This document shows positions 36,591-45,719 of a stretch of DNA of 64,000 nt, piece after piece (positions within the stretch are counted from its first letter, which is position 1; every line of letters starts with the position of its first letter). The translations under genes were made by a program, and so were the position numbers. Source of the stretch: Desulfotignum sp. (lineage in GTDB: Bacteria > Desulfobacterota > Desulfobacteria > Desulfobacterales > Desulfobacteraceae). The stretch is from positions 1-64,000 of the forward strand of contig JAABSO010000006.1 of NCBI GenBank assembly GCA_011390335.1. The letters run 5' to 3'. Under the pieces are notes generated by a model. It was not told where the DNA came from. It did no database searches and was given only the letters and a program-made list of their open reading frames with translations.

Positions 36591-37412
36591 ATGGAAATTT
36601 ACCAGGCAATTACCCTGGGCATCATTCAGGGGTTGACGGAATTTCTGCCGGTTAGCAGTTCCGGTCACCTGGTTTTGGGGCAGCTTTTTTTTGGAATCAC
36701 GGAACCGGTTCTGGCTTTTGATATCAGCGTTCACATGGGAACCCTGGGTGCTGTGCTTGTGGTATATTGGAGAGATATCATGGCCATGGTCACAGCCTTG
36801 TCTGCCTGGGCCGGCAGAATCATCCGGGGAAAACCCGCTCCTGCTGCGCCGGATAAAAACCTGAAACTGGCAGTATTTATATTGGCCGGATCTGTTCCCA
36901 CAGCCATAATGGGCATGTTTTTAAAAAATTTTGAACATTTCATGTTCACTTCCAGCCTGCTGGTGGGGGCAATGATGCTGGTGACCGGAACCATTCTGTG
37001 GACATCCCGCAAATTTTATCAGACCAGCAAAAGCGGCACAGATCTTGATTTGAAACGGTCTGTTATCATCGGGGCAAGCCAGGGACTTGCTGTGATCCCC
37101 GGCATTTCCAGGTCCGGTACCTCCATTGCCTGCGGCATGTTCTGCGGGCTTGACCGCCATACAGCTGCCAGGTTTTCATTTCTGCTTTCCATCCCCGCCA
37201 TTCTCGGTGCCCAGCTGATCAGCATGATGGGCTATGCAGAAAAGGGTACAGGCATTGACGCAGCTATGATTTATGGTACACTGTTGGCGTTTGTCACCGG
37301 CCTGGTTGCCTTGAAAATTTTGATAAGGATGGTGCACGCGGGAAAATTTCACCTGTTCGCCCCTTACTGCTGGCTGGTGGGTACCCTGGTTGTTTTGTCA
37401 AACATATACTGA
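36591..37412 (+). CDS. uppP: undecaprenyl-diphosphatase
   Basis: 273 residues, all membrane. Signature motifs: GIIQGLTEFLPVSSSGHLVL (about 10-29) and PGISRSGTSIACG, both active-site loops of BacA/UppP. It dephosphorylates undecaprenyl pyrophosphate to recycle the lipid carrier for cell-wall synthesis and confers bacitracin tolerance when overproduced. ATG 36591 follows AAGGGAAG and begins with the family MEIYQAITLGI. The phosphohexomutase follows after 18 bases. Confidence 0.96.
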   Translation: MEIYQAITLGIIQGLTEFLPVSSSGHLVLGQLFFGITEPVLAFDISVHMGTLGAVLVVYWRDIMAMVTALSAWAGRIIRGKPAPAAPDKNLKLAVFILAGSVPTAIMGMFLKNFEHFMFTSSLLVGAMMLVTGTILWTSRKFYQTSKSGTDLDLKRSVIIGASQGLAVIPGISRSGTSIACGMFCGLDRHTAARFSFLLSIPAILGAQLISMMGYAEKGTGIDAAMIYGTLLAFVTGLVALKILIRMVHAGKFHLFAPYCWLVGTLVVLSNIY

Positions 37413-37430
37413 AATTTGTAAGGAGGACAC

Positions 37431-38792
37431 ATGCATACGGGAATTTTCAGAGAATATGATATCCGGGGGGTGGCAGGTGTTGATATCCTGGATGAGGATG
37501 TAAAAAATATCGGAAAAGCCTTTGGCACCATGCTGCATCAGCAGGACAAACACAGGGTGTCAGTGGGCCGGGACTGCCGCCTTACCTCGGACAGGTATGC
37601 AGATCTGTTTATCCAGGGCATTTTGTCGACCGGCTGTGACGTGGTGGACATAGGCCTTTGCCCCACACCGGTGCTGTACTTTTCCATTCACCATCTGGAT
37701 CTTGAAGGCGGCGCCATGGTCACGGCCAGCCATAATCCGCCTGAATACAATGGATTCAAGCTCATGAGCAGCCATGACTCCATCCACAGCGACGGACTGC
37801 AGGAGATCCGAAAAATTATTGAAACCAGGGCCTTTGTAACCGGATCCGGAAACCGTACCCAAAAGGATGTGCTCACCCCCTACAAAAAGTATATTCTTGA
37901 AAATATCACCATTTCCGATACCATCCGCATCGGCATTGATGCCGGCAACGGTACCGGCGGTATCACTGCTTTGCCGGTACTAAAGGAACTGGGATGTGAA
38001 GTTTATGATATTTTCTGTGATCCGGACGGCAGGTTTCCCAACCATGAGGCAGACCCCACCCAGAAAAAGAACCTGGGGGATCTGATTTCTCTGGTGAAAG
38101 AAAAAAAACTGGATCTGGGTGTGGGATATGACGGGGACGCGGACCGCATCGGCGTGGTGGATGCAAAGGGCAATGTGATCTACGGGGACCAGCTCATGGT
38201 GATCTATGCCAGAGAAATTCTCTCACGCAAGCCCGGTGCCACATTTATTTCCGAGGTCAAGTGCTCCATGGTCATGTATGATGATATCCGAAAAAACGGT
38301 GGCAAAGCCATCATGTGGCGAACCGGCCACTCTCTGATCAAAAAAAAGATGAAAGAGGAAAATGCCGAACTGGCAGGAGAAATGAGCGGGCATATGTTTT
38401 TCAAAGACCGGTATTTTGGATTTGATGATGCCCTCTATGCCACCTGCCGCCTTCTGGAAATCCTGGCTGCCACAGGCAAAGGCGTGGATGAACTGATTCA
38501 GGATCTGCCAAAAACCTTTACCACCCCTGAAATCAGAAAAGAGTGCCCGGATCAGATCAAGTTTGATGTGGTAAAAAAGATTGTAGAGCACTACAAGGCC
38601 AGACAGAAGGTCATAGATATCGACGGCATGCGGGCCGTGTATCCGGACGGCTGGGGCCTTGTCCGGGCTTCCAATACACAGCCTGCTCTGGTGCTGCGGT
38701 TTGAAGCCCTGACAGCAGCAAGGCTAAAAGAGATCCAGCAGGAAATAGAAAATACCTTAGACCAGATTATTGCACAGACAAAACAAGAATAA
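37431..38792 (+). CDS. phosphomannomutase/phosphoglucomutase
   Basis: 453 residues. The catalytic phosphoserine loop TASHNPPEYNGFK (Ser100), metal loop DGDADRIG (about 233), sugar loop GEMSGHMF and phosphate loop RASNTQPALVLRFEA are all present: the alpha-D-phosphohexomutase family, AlgC/ManB type. It interconverts mannose- and glucose-6-phosphate with the 1-phosphates, feeding LPS and exopolysaccharide. TAAGGAGG lies before the ATG. It sits between uppP and a helicase gene, likely co-transcribed with uppP. Confidence 0.95.
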   Translation: MHTGIFREYDIRGVAGVDILDEDVKNIGKAFGTMLHQQDKHRVSVGRDCRLTSDRYADLFIQGILSTGCDVVDIGLCPTPVLYFSIHHLDLEGGAMVTASHNPPEYNGFKLMSSHDSIHSDGLQEIRKIIETRAFVTGSGNRTQKDVLTPYKKYILENITISDTIRIGIDAGNGTGGITALPVLKELGCEVYDIFCDPDGRFPNHEADPTQKKNLGDLISLVKEKKLDLGVGYDGDADRIGVVDAKGNVIYGDQLMVIYAREILSRKPGATFISEVKCSMVMYDDIRKNGGKAIMWRTGHSLIKKKMKEENAELAGEMSGHMFFKDRYFGFDDALYATCRLLEILAATGKGVDELIQDLPKTFTTPEIRKECPDQIKFDVVKKIVEHYKARQKVIDIDGMRAVYPDGWGLVRASNTQPALVLRFEALTAARLKEIQQEIENTLDQIIAQTKQE

Positions 38793-38797
38793 CATAC

Positions 38798-40660
38798 ATG
38801 CTATTATCACCACAGCAGCAAAAGGCTGTTGACCATACAGGCTCTCCCGCACTGGTTGTGGCAGGGGCCGGTTCCGGAAAGACACGCACGTTGACAGCCA
38901 GGTTTTCCCATCTGATAAACCAGGGGCATGACCCCAGAAGGATACTGGCCATCACCTTTACCAACAAGGCGGCAGATGAGATGAAGTCCCGGCTCATGAA
39001 GATGACAGGACTGTCTCTTGACCATTTTCAGTGGGTGAGAACCTTTCATTCCGCCTGTCTGATGATGCTCAAGCGCCATTGTCAGCGTCTGGGGTTTGTG
39101 CCGCCGGTACAGGTGCTTTCAATATACCAGCAGGAAAAGCTGGTCAAAGAGCTGTGTGTGAAAAATAATATTGAAAAAAAATATGCCAACAGGATTCTGT
39201 CCCTGATATCCCGGGCCAAAAATTCAGGCGATCCCCAAAAATATTTTGATGTAAAACCCGTCATTTTCACCGTCAGGATCAGTGATATTTTTCAGCAATA
39301 TGAAGACCGTCTCCAAGAGATGAATTGTGTGGATTTTGACAATATTCTGCTCAAGACCCGGGACCTTCTGCGCCTTCACAAAGATATCAGAGAGGACTAC
39401 CAGTCCTGGTTTTCTCATATTCTGGTGGATGAATACCAGGACACCAACAATCTCCAGGAGGATCTCACCGGCCTGCTGCTGGGACCTCACAGGAATCTGT
39501 TCTGTGTCGGGGATGACTGGCAGGCAGTATATGGATTCCGGGGCAGCAATATTGATCATTTTCTGGGGTTTTCCCAAAAATACAGGGATGCAAAAATATT
39601 CCGGCTGGAGGAAAATTTCAGATCAGCCGATGAAATCGTCCAGGCAGCCAATGACATGATTGACTACAACCCGGACAAGATGGACAAACACTGCTTTTCC
39701 CGTAAAAAAGGCGGAGTGGTGGAGATCTATGATTTTTTGTCCGACAGCCATGAGGCGGAATGGGTGGCAAAGCGGATCAAGGCGATGCACCGGCAGGGCC
39801 AGGGCATTGCCTATGATAAAATGGCAGTGGTGTACAGAACCAAGTTCTGTTCCCTGCCGTTTGAAAAAATATTCAGGGCACTCCGGGTTCCCTACCGGCT
39901 CATGGGGGCCCAGGGATTTTTTGAACGCATGGAAATTTTAGACATCAACTCCTATCTGAGCGCTTCTTTCTTTCCCAATGATGACCTGTCATTCGAGCGG
40001 GTTGTCAACACCCCCAAGCGGGGAATAGGCCCTGCCATGATCAAAAAAATGGCAGACATGAGAGCAGACGGCACCAGCCTGCAGGATGCGGCCAGGATCA
40101 TGGTAAAAGAACGGGTGCTGACCCAGAAGATCCATGATAATATTTCCCAGGTGCTTGATATCCTGGACACCATCCGGGATATGGCCCCGGCAATGGCCAT
40201 GGAAGAGGTTATTGCACGCACCGGTTATTATGATTATCTGGAAAAAAAGACCAAGACCCGGGCGGAATGGATTTCCAAAAAAGAGAATATCGAGCAGCTG
40301 ATCCATACGGCGCGCACCAAGTCAGATATGCTGGAATACCTGGAAGAGGCGGCCCTCATCCGGGAAGACAAAGAAGAGGAAGAGGACCAGGATTCTGCCG
40401 GGGTGGCGTTGCTGACCATTCATTCTGCCAAGGGCCTGGAATTTGACACCGTGTTTGTTGCGGGGTGTGAGGAGCGCCTTTTTCCCCACTGGCGCTCCAT
40501 CGACGACGGTGATGCGGCCCTGGCTGAAGAAAGGCGCCTCATGTACGTGGCCATGACCCGGGCGGAACGGTTTTTGTATCTCACCCATGCCAGCTACCGG
40601 AAAGGGGAGTTCGGGGTCCCGAGCCGGTTCATTGACCAGATCAGAGAATGCCTGGCTTAG
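38798..40660 (+). CDS. UvrD/Rep-type ATP-dependent DNA helicase
   Basis: 620 residues. SF1A motifs in order: Q-motif LLSPQQQKAVDH, Walker A AGAGSGKT (22-29), ITFTNKAADEMKSR, LVDEYQDTNNLQ, VGDDWQAVYGFRGSN, RLEENFRSADEI, VVYRTKF, LLTIHSAKGLEFDTVF and LMYVAMTRAERFLYLTH. It unwinds DNA 3' to 5' in repair or replication restart. It is about 100 residues shorter than PcrA/UvrD because the C-terminal tail is absent. The ATG follows the mutase stop by 5 bases, without a clear ribosome-binding site. Confidence 0.95.
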   Translation: MLLSPQQQKAVDHTGSPALVVAGAGSGKTRTLTARFSHLINQGHDPRRILAITFTNKAADEMKSRLMKMTGLSLDHFQWVRTFHSACLMMLKRHCQRLGFVPPVQVLSIYQQEKLVKELCVKNNIEKKYANRILSLISRAKNSGDPQKYFDVKPVIFTVRISDIFQQYEDRLQEMNCVDFDNILLKTRDLLRLHKDIREDYQSWFSHILVDEYQDTNNLQEDLTGLLLGPHRNLFCVGDDWQAVYGFRGSNIDHFLGFSQKYRDAKIFRLEENFRSADEIVQAANDMIDYNPDKMDKHCFSRKKGGVVEIYDFLSDSHEAEWVAKRIKAMHRQGQGIAYDKMAVVYRTKFCSLPFEKIFRALRVPYRLMGAQGFFERMEILDINSYLSASFFPNDDLSFERVVNTPKRGIGPAMIKKMADMRADGTSLQDAARIMVKERVLTQKIHDNISQVLDILDTIRDMAPAMAMEEVIARTGYYDYLEKKTKTRAEWISKKENIEQLIHTARTKSDMLEYLEEAALIREDKEEEEDQDSAGVALLTIHSAKGLEFDTVFVAGCEERLFPHWRSIDDGDAALAEERRLMYVAMTRAERFLYLTHASYRKGEFGVPSRFIDQIRECLA

Positions 40661-40671
40661 GCATGGCCTGA

Positions 40672-41928
40672 ATGGATTTTTTCTATGCCATACGGGAACC
40701 GTTTTCCCAATTGTCGGCAAAAATAATCCGAAACACCACCCGGGCTATTCCATCGGACCACAAGGGCATTTACGCCACCTTGTTCTTTATAATTTTTTCC
40801 ACTGTCACCGGGGTGGGGATTGTGGTGCCCCTGCTGCCCATTTATGCCCATGATCTGGGAGCAACCGGGGTCTATGTGGCCATGATTTTCGGCTCCTTTT
40901 CCATCTCCCGGGTATTTTTGCTGCCCTATTTCGGGCGGCTGTCAGACCGGAAAGGCAGAAAGCCTTTCATTCTTGCGGGATTGATTTCCTATACCCTGAT
41001 CTCCCTTGCCTTTGTTTATTCAGATACAGTGAATGGATTGATTTTTGTCCGGTTTATCCAGGGTGCCGGCTCCGCCATGATCATGCCGGTGGTCCAGGCC
41101 TATGTGGGAGAGATTACGCCCCCGGGCTCTGAAGGATATTCCATGGGTTTGTTCAATTTGTCCATGTTTCTGAGCCTGAGCTTAGGACCGCTCATGGGCG
41201 GGGTCATCCATGATATCTGGACCATGAATGCTGCCTTTGTGTGCATGGGGCTGCTGTCTTTGACCGGGGTGCTGCTGTGTTTTTGGCTGCTGCCCCCCCT
41301 GTCCGAGGAACGGATTCGTTCCGGGCCACTGCCTGCACAGATTCCCTGGTCGCTTGTGATCAAAGATCTGGATCTGTTTGCCCTTTTTTCCTTCAGGTAT
41401 GCCTATACCGCCTGCATCGGGGCGATCTGGTGCTTTCTGCCCCTGTTTGCCGATACAGTGTTCGGTCTTTCAGGTGCACAAATAGGTCTGCTGGTCATGC
41501 TGGGTGTGTTCATATCAGGCATTCTGCAGCTGCCCATGGGGTATGCAGCAGACCGGTTCAGCCGGCGGGTGCTGACCCTCGCCGGCGGTGCTGTTGCCGC
41601 TGCCGGCATGTTTTTGATCTATTTTGCCGCCTCATTTTTTGACCTGCTGGCCGCCATAGCCCTTTTCGGTGTGGGCGGGGGCATCTCCATGCCTGCCATC
41701 ACCGCCCTGGCAGTGGTCAAGGGGGAACAAAAAAAAGCCATGGGATCGGTGATGGCTGTAATGACCGTTGCCCACAGCTTAGGGATGCTCACCGGCTCCC
41801 TGGCAGCAGGGCTGGCAATGGATTTTTTTACCCTCAGGCTGGCATTTCCCACGGCAGGCCTGGTAATGGTATCAGGAACCCTGGTGTTCTTGGTTATCCA
41901 GTTTCGCAGTCCTGCCGGCCGGGCATAA
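40672..41928 (+). CDS. MFS transporter
   Basis: 418 residues with about twelve hydrophobic helices. The family motif between helices 2 and 3 is RLSDRKGRKPFILAG, and a second half-repeat GYAADRFSRRVLTLAG is seen. FIQGAGSAMIMPVVQAYVGE marks helix 5. It is a major-facilitator drug or metabolite exporter of unknown substrate. It begins 11 bases after the helicase stop. The first 40 residues before the first helix are uncertain, and a later start is possible. Confidence 0.88.
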   Translation: MDFFYAIREPFSQLSAKIIRNTTRAIPSDHKGIYATLFFIIFSTVTGVGIVVPLLPIYAHDLGATGVYVAMIFGSFSISRVFLLPYFGRLSDRKGRKPFILAGLISYTLISLAFVYSDTVNGLIFVRFIQGAGSAMIMPVVQAYVGEITPPGSEGYSMGLFNLSMFLSLSLGPLMGGVIHDIWTMNAAFVCMGLLSLTGVLLCFWLLPPLSEERIRSGPLPAQIPWSLVIKDLDLFALFSFRYAYTACIGAIWCFLPLFADTVFGLSGAQIGLLVMLGVFISGILQLPMGYAADRFSRRVLTLAGGAVAAAGMFLIYFAASFFDLLAAIALFGVGGGISMPAITALAVVKGEQKKAMGSVMAVMTVAHSLGMLTGSLAAGLAMDFFTLRLAFPTAGLVMVSGTLVFLVIQFRSPAGRA

Positions 41929-41933
41929 TAAAA

Positions 41934-44783
41934 TCAGATTTTTTGTGCAAACACCTTGAGACGGCTGTATGCAGAACTCAACCGTAAAATGAGATCCGGC
42001 ATGCTGTGAAAATTGTTCAGGGCTGCGGCTTTTTCCATGGAAGCGGCTGCCCGGGAAAGTTCCATGGCTGTCAGATTGGCAGCCCCGCCTTTGATGGCAT
42101 GGGCAAAACGTGCAATGGCAGGACCGTCCTGGTCAGCTGCCGCCTGTTGTATCTTCCCCAGTGTTTTATCCACACCGGCCAGAAATTCTGTCAGCACTTC
42201 CAGTAAAAAAGGGGTGTCATTTTCAAATTCCTTAACCGCTTCTGCCAGGTTCAAAGGAGATTCCACCAACGCATCAGGAGCAGGTGTGCATGTGAGAAAA
42301 TCCTTTCGCCCGGTTTTTTCATCCTCCACGGTTCCGGCAAATGCTTTTTGATCGCCGGTGTTTTGCTCCAGGGTATATTTCTTTACAATGGCAATGAAAT
42401 CATTTTTTTTCAAAGGCTTTGTTATGTAGTCATCCATGTCTGCAGCCAGGCATTTTTCCCGGTATCCATGGATGGCATGGGCGGTCATGGCAATGATGGG
42501 GGTGGGTGAAAACTGCCGGCATGTGTCCGGGTTTTCAGTCGGGAAAGCGGTTCTTTTCCGTTGTTCATGTGCCCGGATGCGGCGGGTGGCTTCATATCCG
42601 TCCATTACCGGCATCTGGATATCCATGAGCACCAGGTGAAATCTGCGGTTTTGAAACAGGTCCACTGCCTGCTGTCCATTTTCAGCCAGGGTTACTTCAA
42701 ACCCCTGGGAAGTCAGGTGCCTGATGGCGATTGCCTGGTTGGTGGGGTAGTCTTCAACCAGCAGAATCTGAATCTTTCTTCTTCTGATTTCCACCAGGGT
42801 ATGTCTGGTCAATGGCGGCCTATCCGGCAATGGGGCCCTGCTGTCATGGCATAAGACAGAAGATATGGCATCTTTCAGATCTTTTTGTCGTATCGGTTTT
42901 GTCAGATATCCCTGGATGCCTGCTTTTCGGCATTTTCGACTGTCTCCTGTCATGCCCATGGATGTGAGTGCGATTATGGGAGCCTGGGGGATGCCGGATG
43001 TGGCACGCATTTTTTTTGCAAGCTGGAATCCGTTTGTTTTTGGCATCTGGATATCTGTGATGACCAGATCCAGGTTGGAGAGTTTCCTGAGCAGGGCCAG
43101 GGCCTGGGAGGCGTCGGCAGCTTCCATGGGAATGCAGCCCCAGGATTTTACATGTTCCATGACAACATGCCGGTTGGTTTCGTTATCAGCCACCACCAGG
43201 ATTTTTTTGCCCGCAAGTTTCGGGGCACTGTCTGCATTGTCCCGGGCTGCCGGGTTGTGGTCAATTTTGAGCACGATGGTGAACCAGAAGGTGGTGCCCT
43301 GGCCGGGCCCGCTGTTTACACCGATGCTGCCGCCCATCATTTCCACCAGTTGCTTTGAAATGGTGGTGCCCAGGCCGGTGCCGCCGTACATCCGGGTGGT
43401 GGAGCCGTCAGCCTGGGAAAAGCTGTCAAATATGGTGTCCTGCTTTTCTTCGGGAATACCGATACCGGTGTCCTTGATATAAAATTTCAGGGTTATGTGA
43501 CCGTTTGATTCTGTACTGGTTTCTCCCCATACAATAATTTCTCCCTCATGGGTGAATTTAATGGCATTGCCGGTCAGGTTGGTTAAAATCTGGCGCAGCC
43601 AGCCAGGATCACCCACAAAATATTCCGGTGTGCCCGGCGGCAGAAAAAAGATCAGTTCCAGATTTTTATTTCTGGCAACAATTCCGCAGGTGGCGGCAAT
43701 ATCTTCAAACAAAAAACGCAGGTTAAAGGGAATGTTATCCGGCTCCATTTTCCCGGCTTCTATTTTTGAAAAATCCAGAATGCTGTTGATAATGTCCATC
43801 AGCGACCGGGCTTCCGTGCTGATGGTGTCAATCAGCCGGGCCTGTTCCCGGCTGAGCCGGGTATCGTGCATGAGTTCTGCCATGCCCATGATGCCGTTCA
43901 TTGGCGTTCTTATCTCATGGCTCATGTTGGCCAGAAATTCACTTTTGGTCCGGGTGGCTTCTTCTGCCCTGTCCACAGCTGCCTCAAGGGCCCGGGTACG
44001 TTCCTCCACCAGGATTTCCAGATTATTTTTATGCTGTGTCAGCTCTTTTTCCATCTGTTTCCGGGCGGCCTGGCTCTGGTCAAAATCGGTTTTCAGAACA
44101 GTCAGGGCATCAAAAACCGGCCTGAAAGGATGGGCCGTGCCGATATGGCCGGCCTGGATACCTTTTTCATCCCAGTTGATGCCGCCGATGTATTCCAGGA
44201 TCTCTTCTGCATACAGCCGCAGCCTTGCGCCCGGGATGAACCGCCTGATGGAGCGGAAAAAAACAGGGGGTGTGCCGCCCGTTTTCCCGTACCCTGTCTG
44301 GTTCAGCCGCAAGGCGTGTTGCATTGCCGATGTATAGGTGTCCAGGGCCTTCATGGGAATGCCCGGTTTTTTCAGATGGGTGCCGATATTGTACATCCAT
44401 TGGATATGTTTGGGCACGTTGTAAACAAAATGGCCCTTCAGTACATTTTTTTTCACTTTTTCCAGCAATAATTCCAGTACCTTGAGCCGGGTTCTCTGAC
44501 TTGGTGTGTTGCTGATCCGGCTGTAATCTGAAATTTCAATGAAAGAAGATGCTTCCAGGCTGCAGGCTGTCAGGAACCGGTCGTAATTTTTAAACAGGGC
44601 CAAAGTGCCGTCATGGCTGATTTTTCCCCTGGGGTAGGAGCTTAAAATATTTTTGCCTACCAGATGAAAGGTGACAAAATATTCAGGTGTCAGTTCTATA
44701 TCGGTCCATTCCGGACTGTGCCGGATGGTCATGCCGGTTTTGGAACAGATGGTTTGTGATGCAATGTCAAGAAAATGGTCCAA
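41934..44783 (-). CDS. BarA-like hybrid sensor kinase (HisKA-HATPase-REC-REC-HPt)
   Basis: 949 residues. The N-terminal 230 residues (with [20 protein letters not shown]) are not a recognised sensor domain and lack membrane helices. A coiled coil (about 225-265) leads to HisKA ([19 protein letters not shown]), HATPase ([20 protein letters not shown]), two receivers ([15 protein letters not shown] and [20 protein letters not shown]) and an HPt domain ([18 protein letters not shown]). Phosphate can relay His-Asp-His-Asp to an unlinked regulator. The kinase looks cytoplasmic. It is alone in its transcript and meets the MFS gene tail to tail. Confidence 0.93.
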   Translation of the reverse strand: MDHFLDIASQTICSKTGMTIRHSPEWTDIELTPEYFVTFHLVGKNILSSYPRGKISHDGTLALFKNYDRFLTACSLEASSFIEISDYSRISNTPSQRTRLKVLELLLEKVKKNVLKGHFVYNVPKHIQWMYNIGTHLKKPGIPMKALDTYTSAMQHALRLNQTGYGKTGGTPPVFFRSIRRFIPGARLRLYAEEILEYIGGINWDEKGIQAGHIGTAHPFRPVFDALTVLKTDFDQSQAARKQMEKELTQHKNNLEILVEERTRALEAAVDRAEEATRTKSEFLANMSHEIRTPMNGIMGMAELMHDTRLSREQARLIDTISTEARSLMDIINSILDFSKIEAGKMEPDNIPFNLRFLFEDIAATCGIVARNKNLELIFFLPPGTPEYFVGDPGWLRQILTNLTGNAIKFTHEGEIIVWGETSTESNGHITLKFYIKDTGIGIPEEKQDTIFDSFSQADGSTTRMYGGTGLGTTISKQLVEMMGGSIGVNSGPGQGTTFWFTIVLKIDHNPAARDNADSAPKLAGKKILVVADNETNRHVVMEHVKSWGCIPMEAADASQALALLRKLSNLDLVITDIQMPKTNGFQLAKKMRATSGIPQAPIIALTSMGMTGDSRKCRKAGIQGYLTKPIRQKDLKDAISSVLCHDSRAPLPDRPPLTRHTLVEIRRRKIQILLVEDYPTNQAIAIRHLTSQGFEVTLAENGQQAVDLFQNRRFHLVLMDIQMPVMDGYEATRRIRAHEQRKRTAFPTENPDTCRQFSPTPIIAMTAHAIHGYREKCLAADMDDYITKPLKKNDFIAIVKKYTLEQNTGDQKAFAGTVEDEKTGRKDFLTCTPAPDALVESPLNLAEAVKEFENDTPFLLEVLTEFLAGVDKTLGKIQQAAADQDGPAIARFAHAIKGGAANLTAMELSRAAASMEKAAALNNFHSMPDLILRLSSAYSRLKVFAQKI

Positions 44784-45029
44784 TGCACTGCCTTTTTTTT
44801 GGGGGATGTTATACGGCCTGTGTCAGCCTAAATTAGTGCATCTGCATCAAATTTGCAATGGCTTTGACCAAAGGCCGCATCCGGGTCGCAGTCGCTGCCG
44901 AAAGATTTTTTCAAGGGGCAGCCTTTGTTTTTGAGCAGAGAAAAGGTTCGAAAATTCAGAAAATGTGATATACTGTCGAAAAAGAATAATTCAGACAAAA
45001 AATACCCATGCAAACGAAGGGAACGTGTT

Positions 45030-45500
45030 ATGAAAACTGCATCAGCTATTGCTTGTGCTGTATTGCTTCTGGCTTCTGCCGCCTTTATGGCGGCAGGATG
45101 TGCCTCCAGCAGATCAGGAGAGGTATATTCCAGAGACCATGCCCGCCAGGCCCAGAATGTAATGGCAGGGACCGTGGAATCGGTTAAACACATCATCATA
45201 GAGGGCACCAAAACACCGGTGGGGACCGCAGCCGGCGGTGTTGCCGGTGGTGTACTTGGCAGTACTGTGGGGAGCGGGTCCGGACGCACCGTTGCAACCG
45301 TGATCGGTGCCCTGGCAGGGGCTGCTGCCGGAACAGCGGCAGAAGAAGGCATCACCAGAAAGCCTGGCCTTGAAATTGTGGTAAAAAAAGACAGCGGCAC
45401 CACCATTGTGGTGGTGCAGGAGGCTGATGTGATTCTGGCTCCGGGGGACAGGGTCAGAATTATTACAGCGGCAGACGGTACCACCCGGGTGTCGAAATAA
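45030..45500 (+). CDS. glycine-zipper outer-membrane lipoprotein (SlyB/Pcp type)
   Basis: 156 residues from ATG 45030, after GAAGGGAAC. Lipobox MAAGC with Cys24. A glycine-zipper stretch (about 70-105: GTAAGGVAGGVLGSTVGSGS, then VIGALAGAAAGTAAE) is followed by a beta-rich tail (VVVQEADVILAPGDRVRI). This is the plan of SlyB/PCP-type lipoproteins that stabilise the outer membrane. The frame extends up to 44925, but the extra residues have no signal-peptide logic. Confidence 0.88.
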   Translation: MKTASAIACAVLLLASAAFMAAGCASSRSGEVYSRDHARQAQNVMAGTVESVKHIIIEGTKTPVGTAAGGVAGGVLGSTVGSGSGRTVATVIGALAGAAAGTAAEEGITRKPGLEIVVKKDSGTTIVVVQEADVILAPGDRVRIITAADGTTRVSK

Positions 45501-45527
45501 CACCCATGCCCTGACGGGCACAACAAA

Positions 45528-45608
45528 ATATGAAAGCTATTAGCTGTTAGCTATTAGCTGTTAGCCTTTAGCTGTTAGCTGAGTACTGATGCCTGACGAC
45601 TTTCATAT
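45528..45608 (+). repeat. dispersed AGCTAACAGCTAA repeat, copy 2
   Basis: An 81-base element with perfect 9-bp inverted ends ATATGAAAG (45528-45536) and CTTTCATAT (45600-45608). It encloses four AGCTRTTAG-like units and GAGTACTGATGCCTGACGA. It corresponds to the reverse complement of the shorter copy at 11940-11993. The variable number of inner units suggests slippage. It lies between the lipoprotein gene and typA. Confidence 0.78.
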
Positions 45609-45719
45609 AAAAAATATTAATCCTTTTGCAACAGCTCATAACCCCGGATTTGAAGATGACGGTATATCCGTCACCGAAAATCAGGTCTGTAAACTGTCGC
45701 AACAAACAAAGAGCAGAAA

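Noticed and set aside
43552..44337. A 261-codon plus-strand frame within the hybrid kinase
   Set aside because: It is a shadow of the HisKA region on the other strand: Ser/Arg-rich with no domain.
45528..45608. Tandem AGCTAA units as a CRISPR array
   Set aside because: Units are 6-14 bases with no spacers, and the second copy lies inside a palindromic element, so it is a dispersed repeat.
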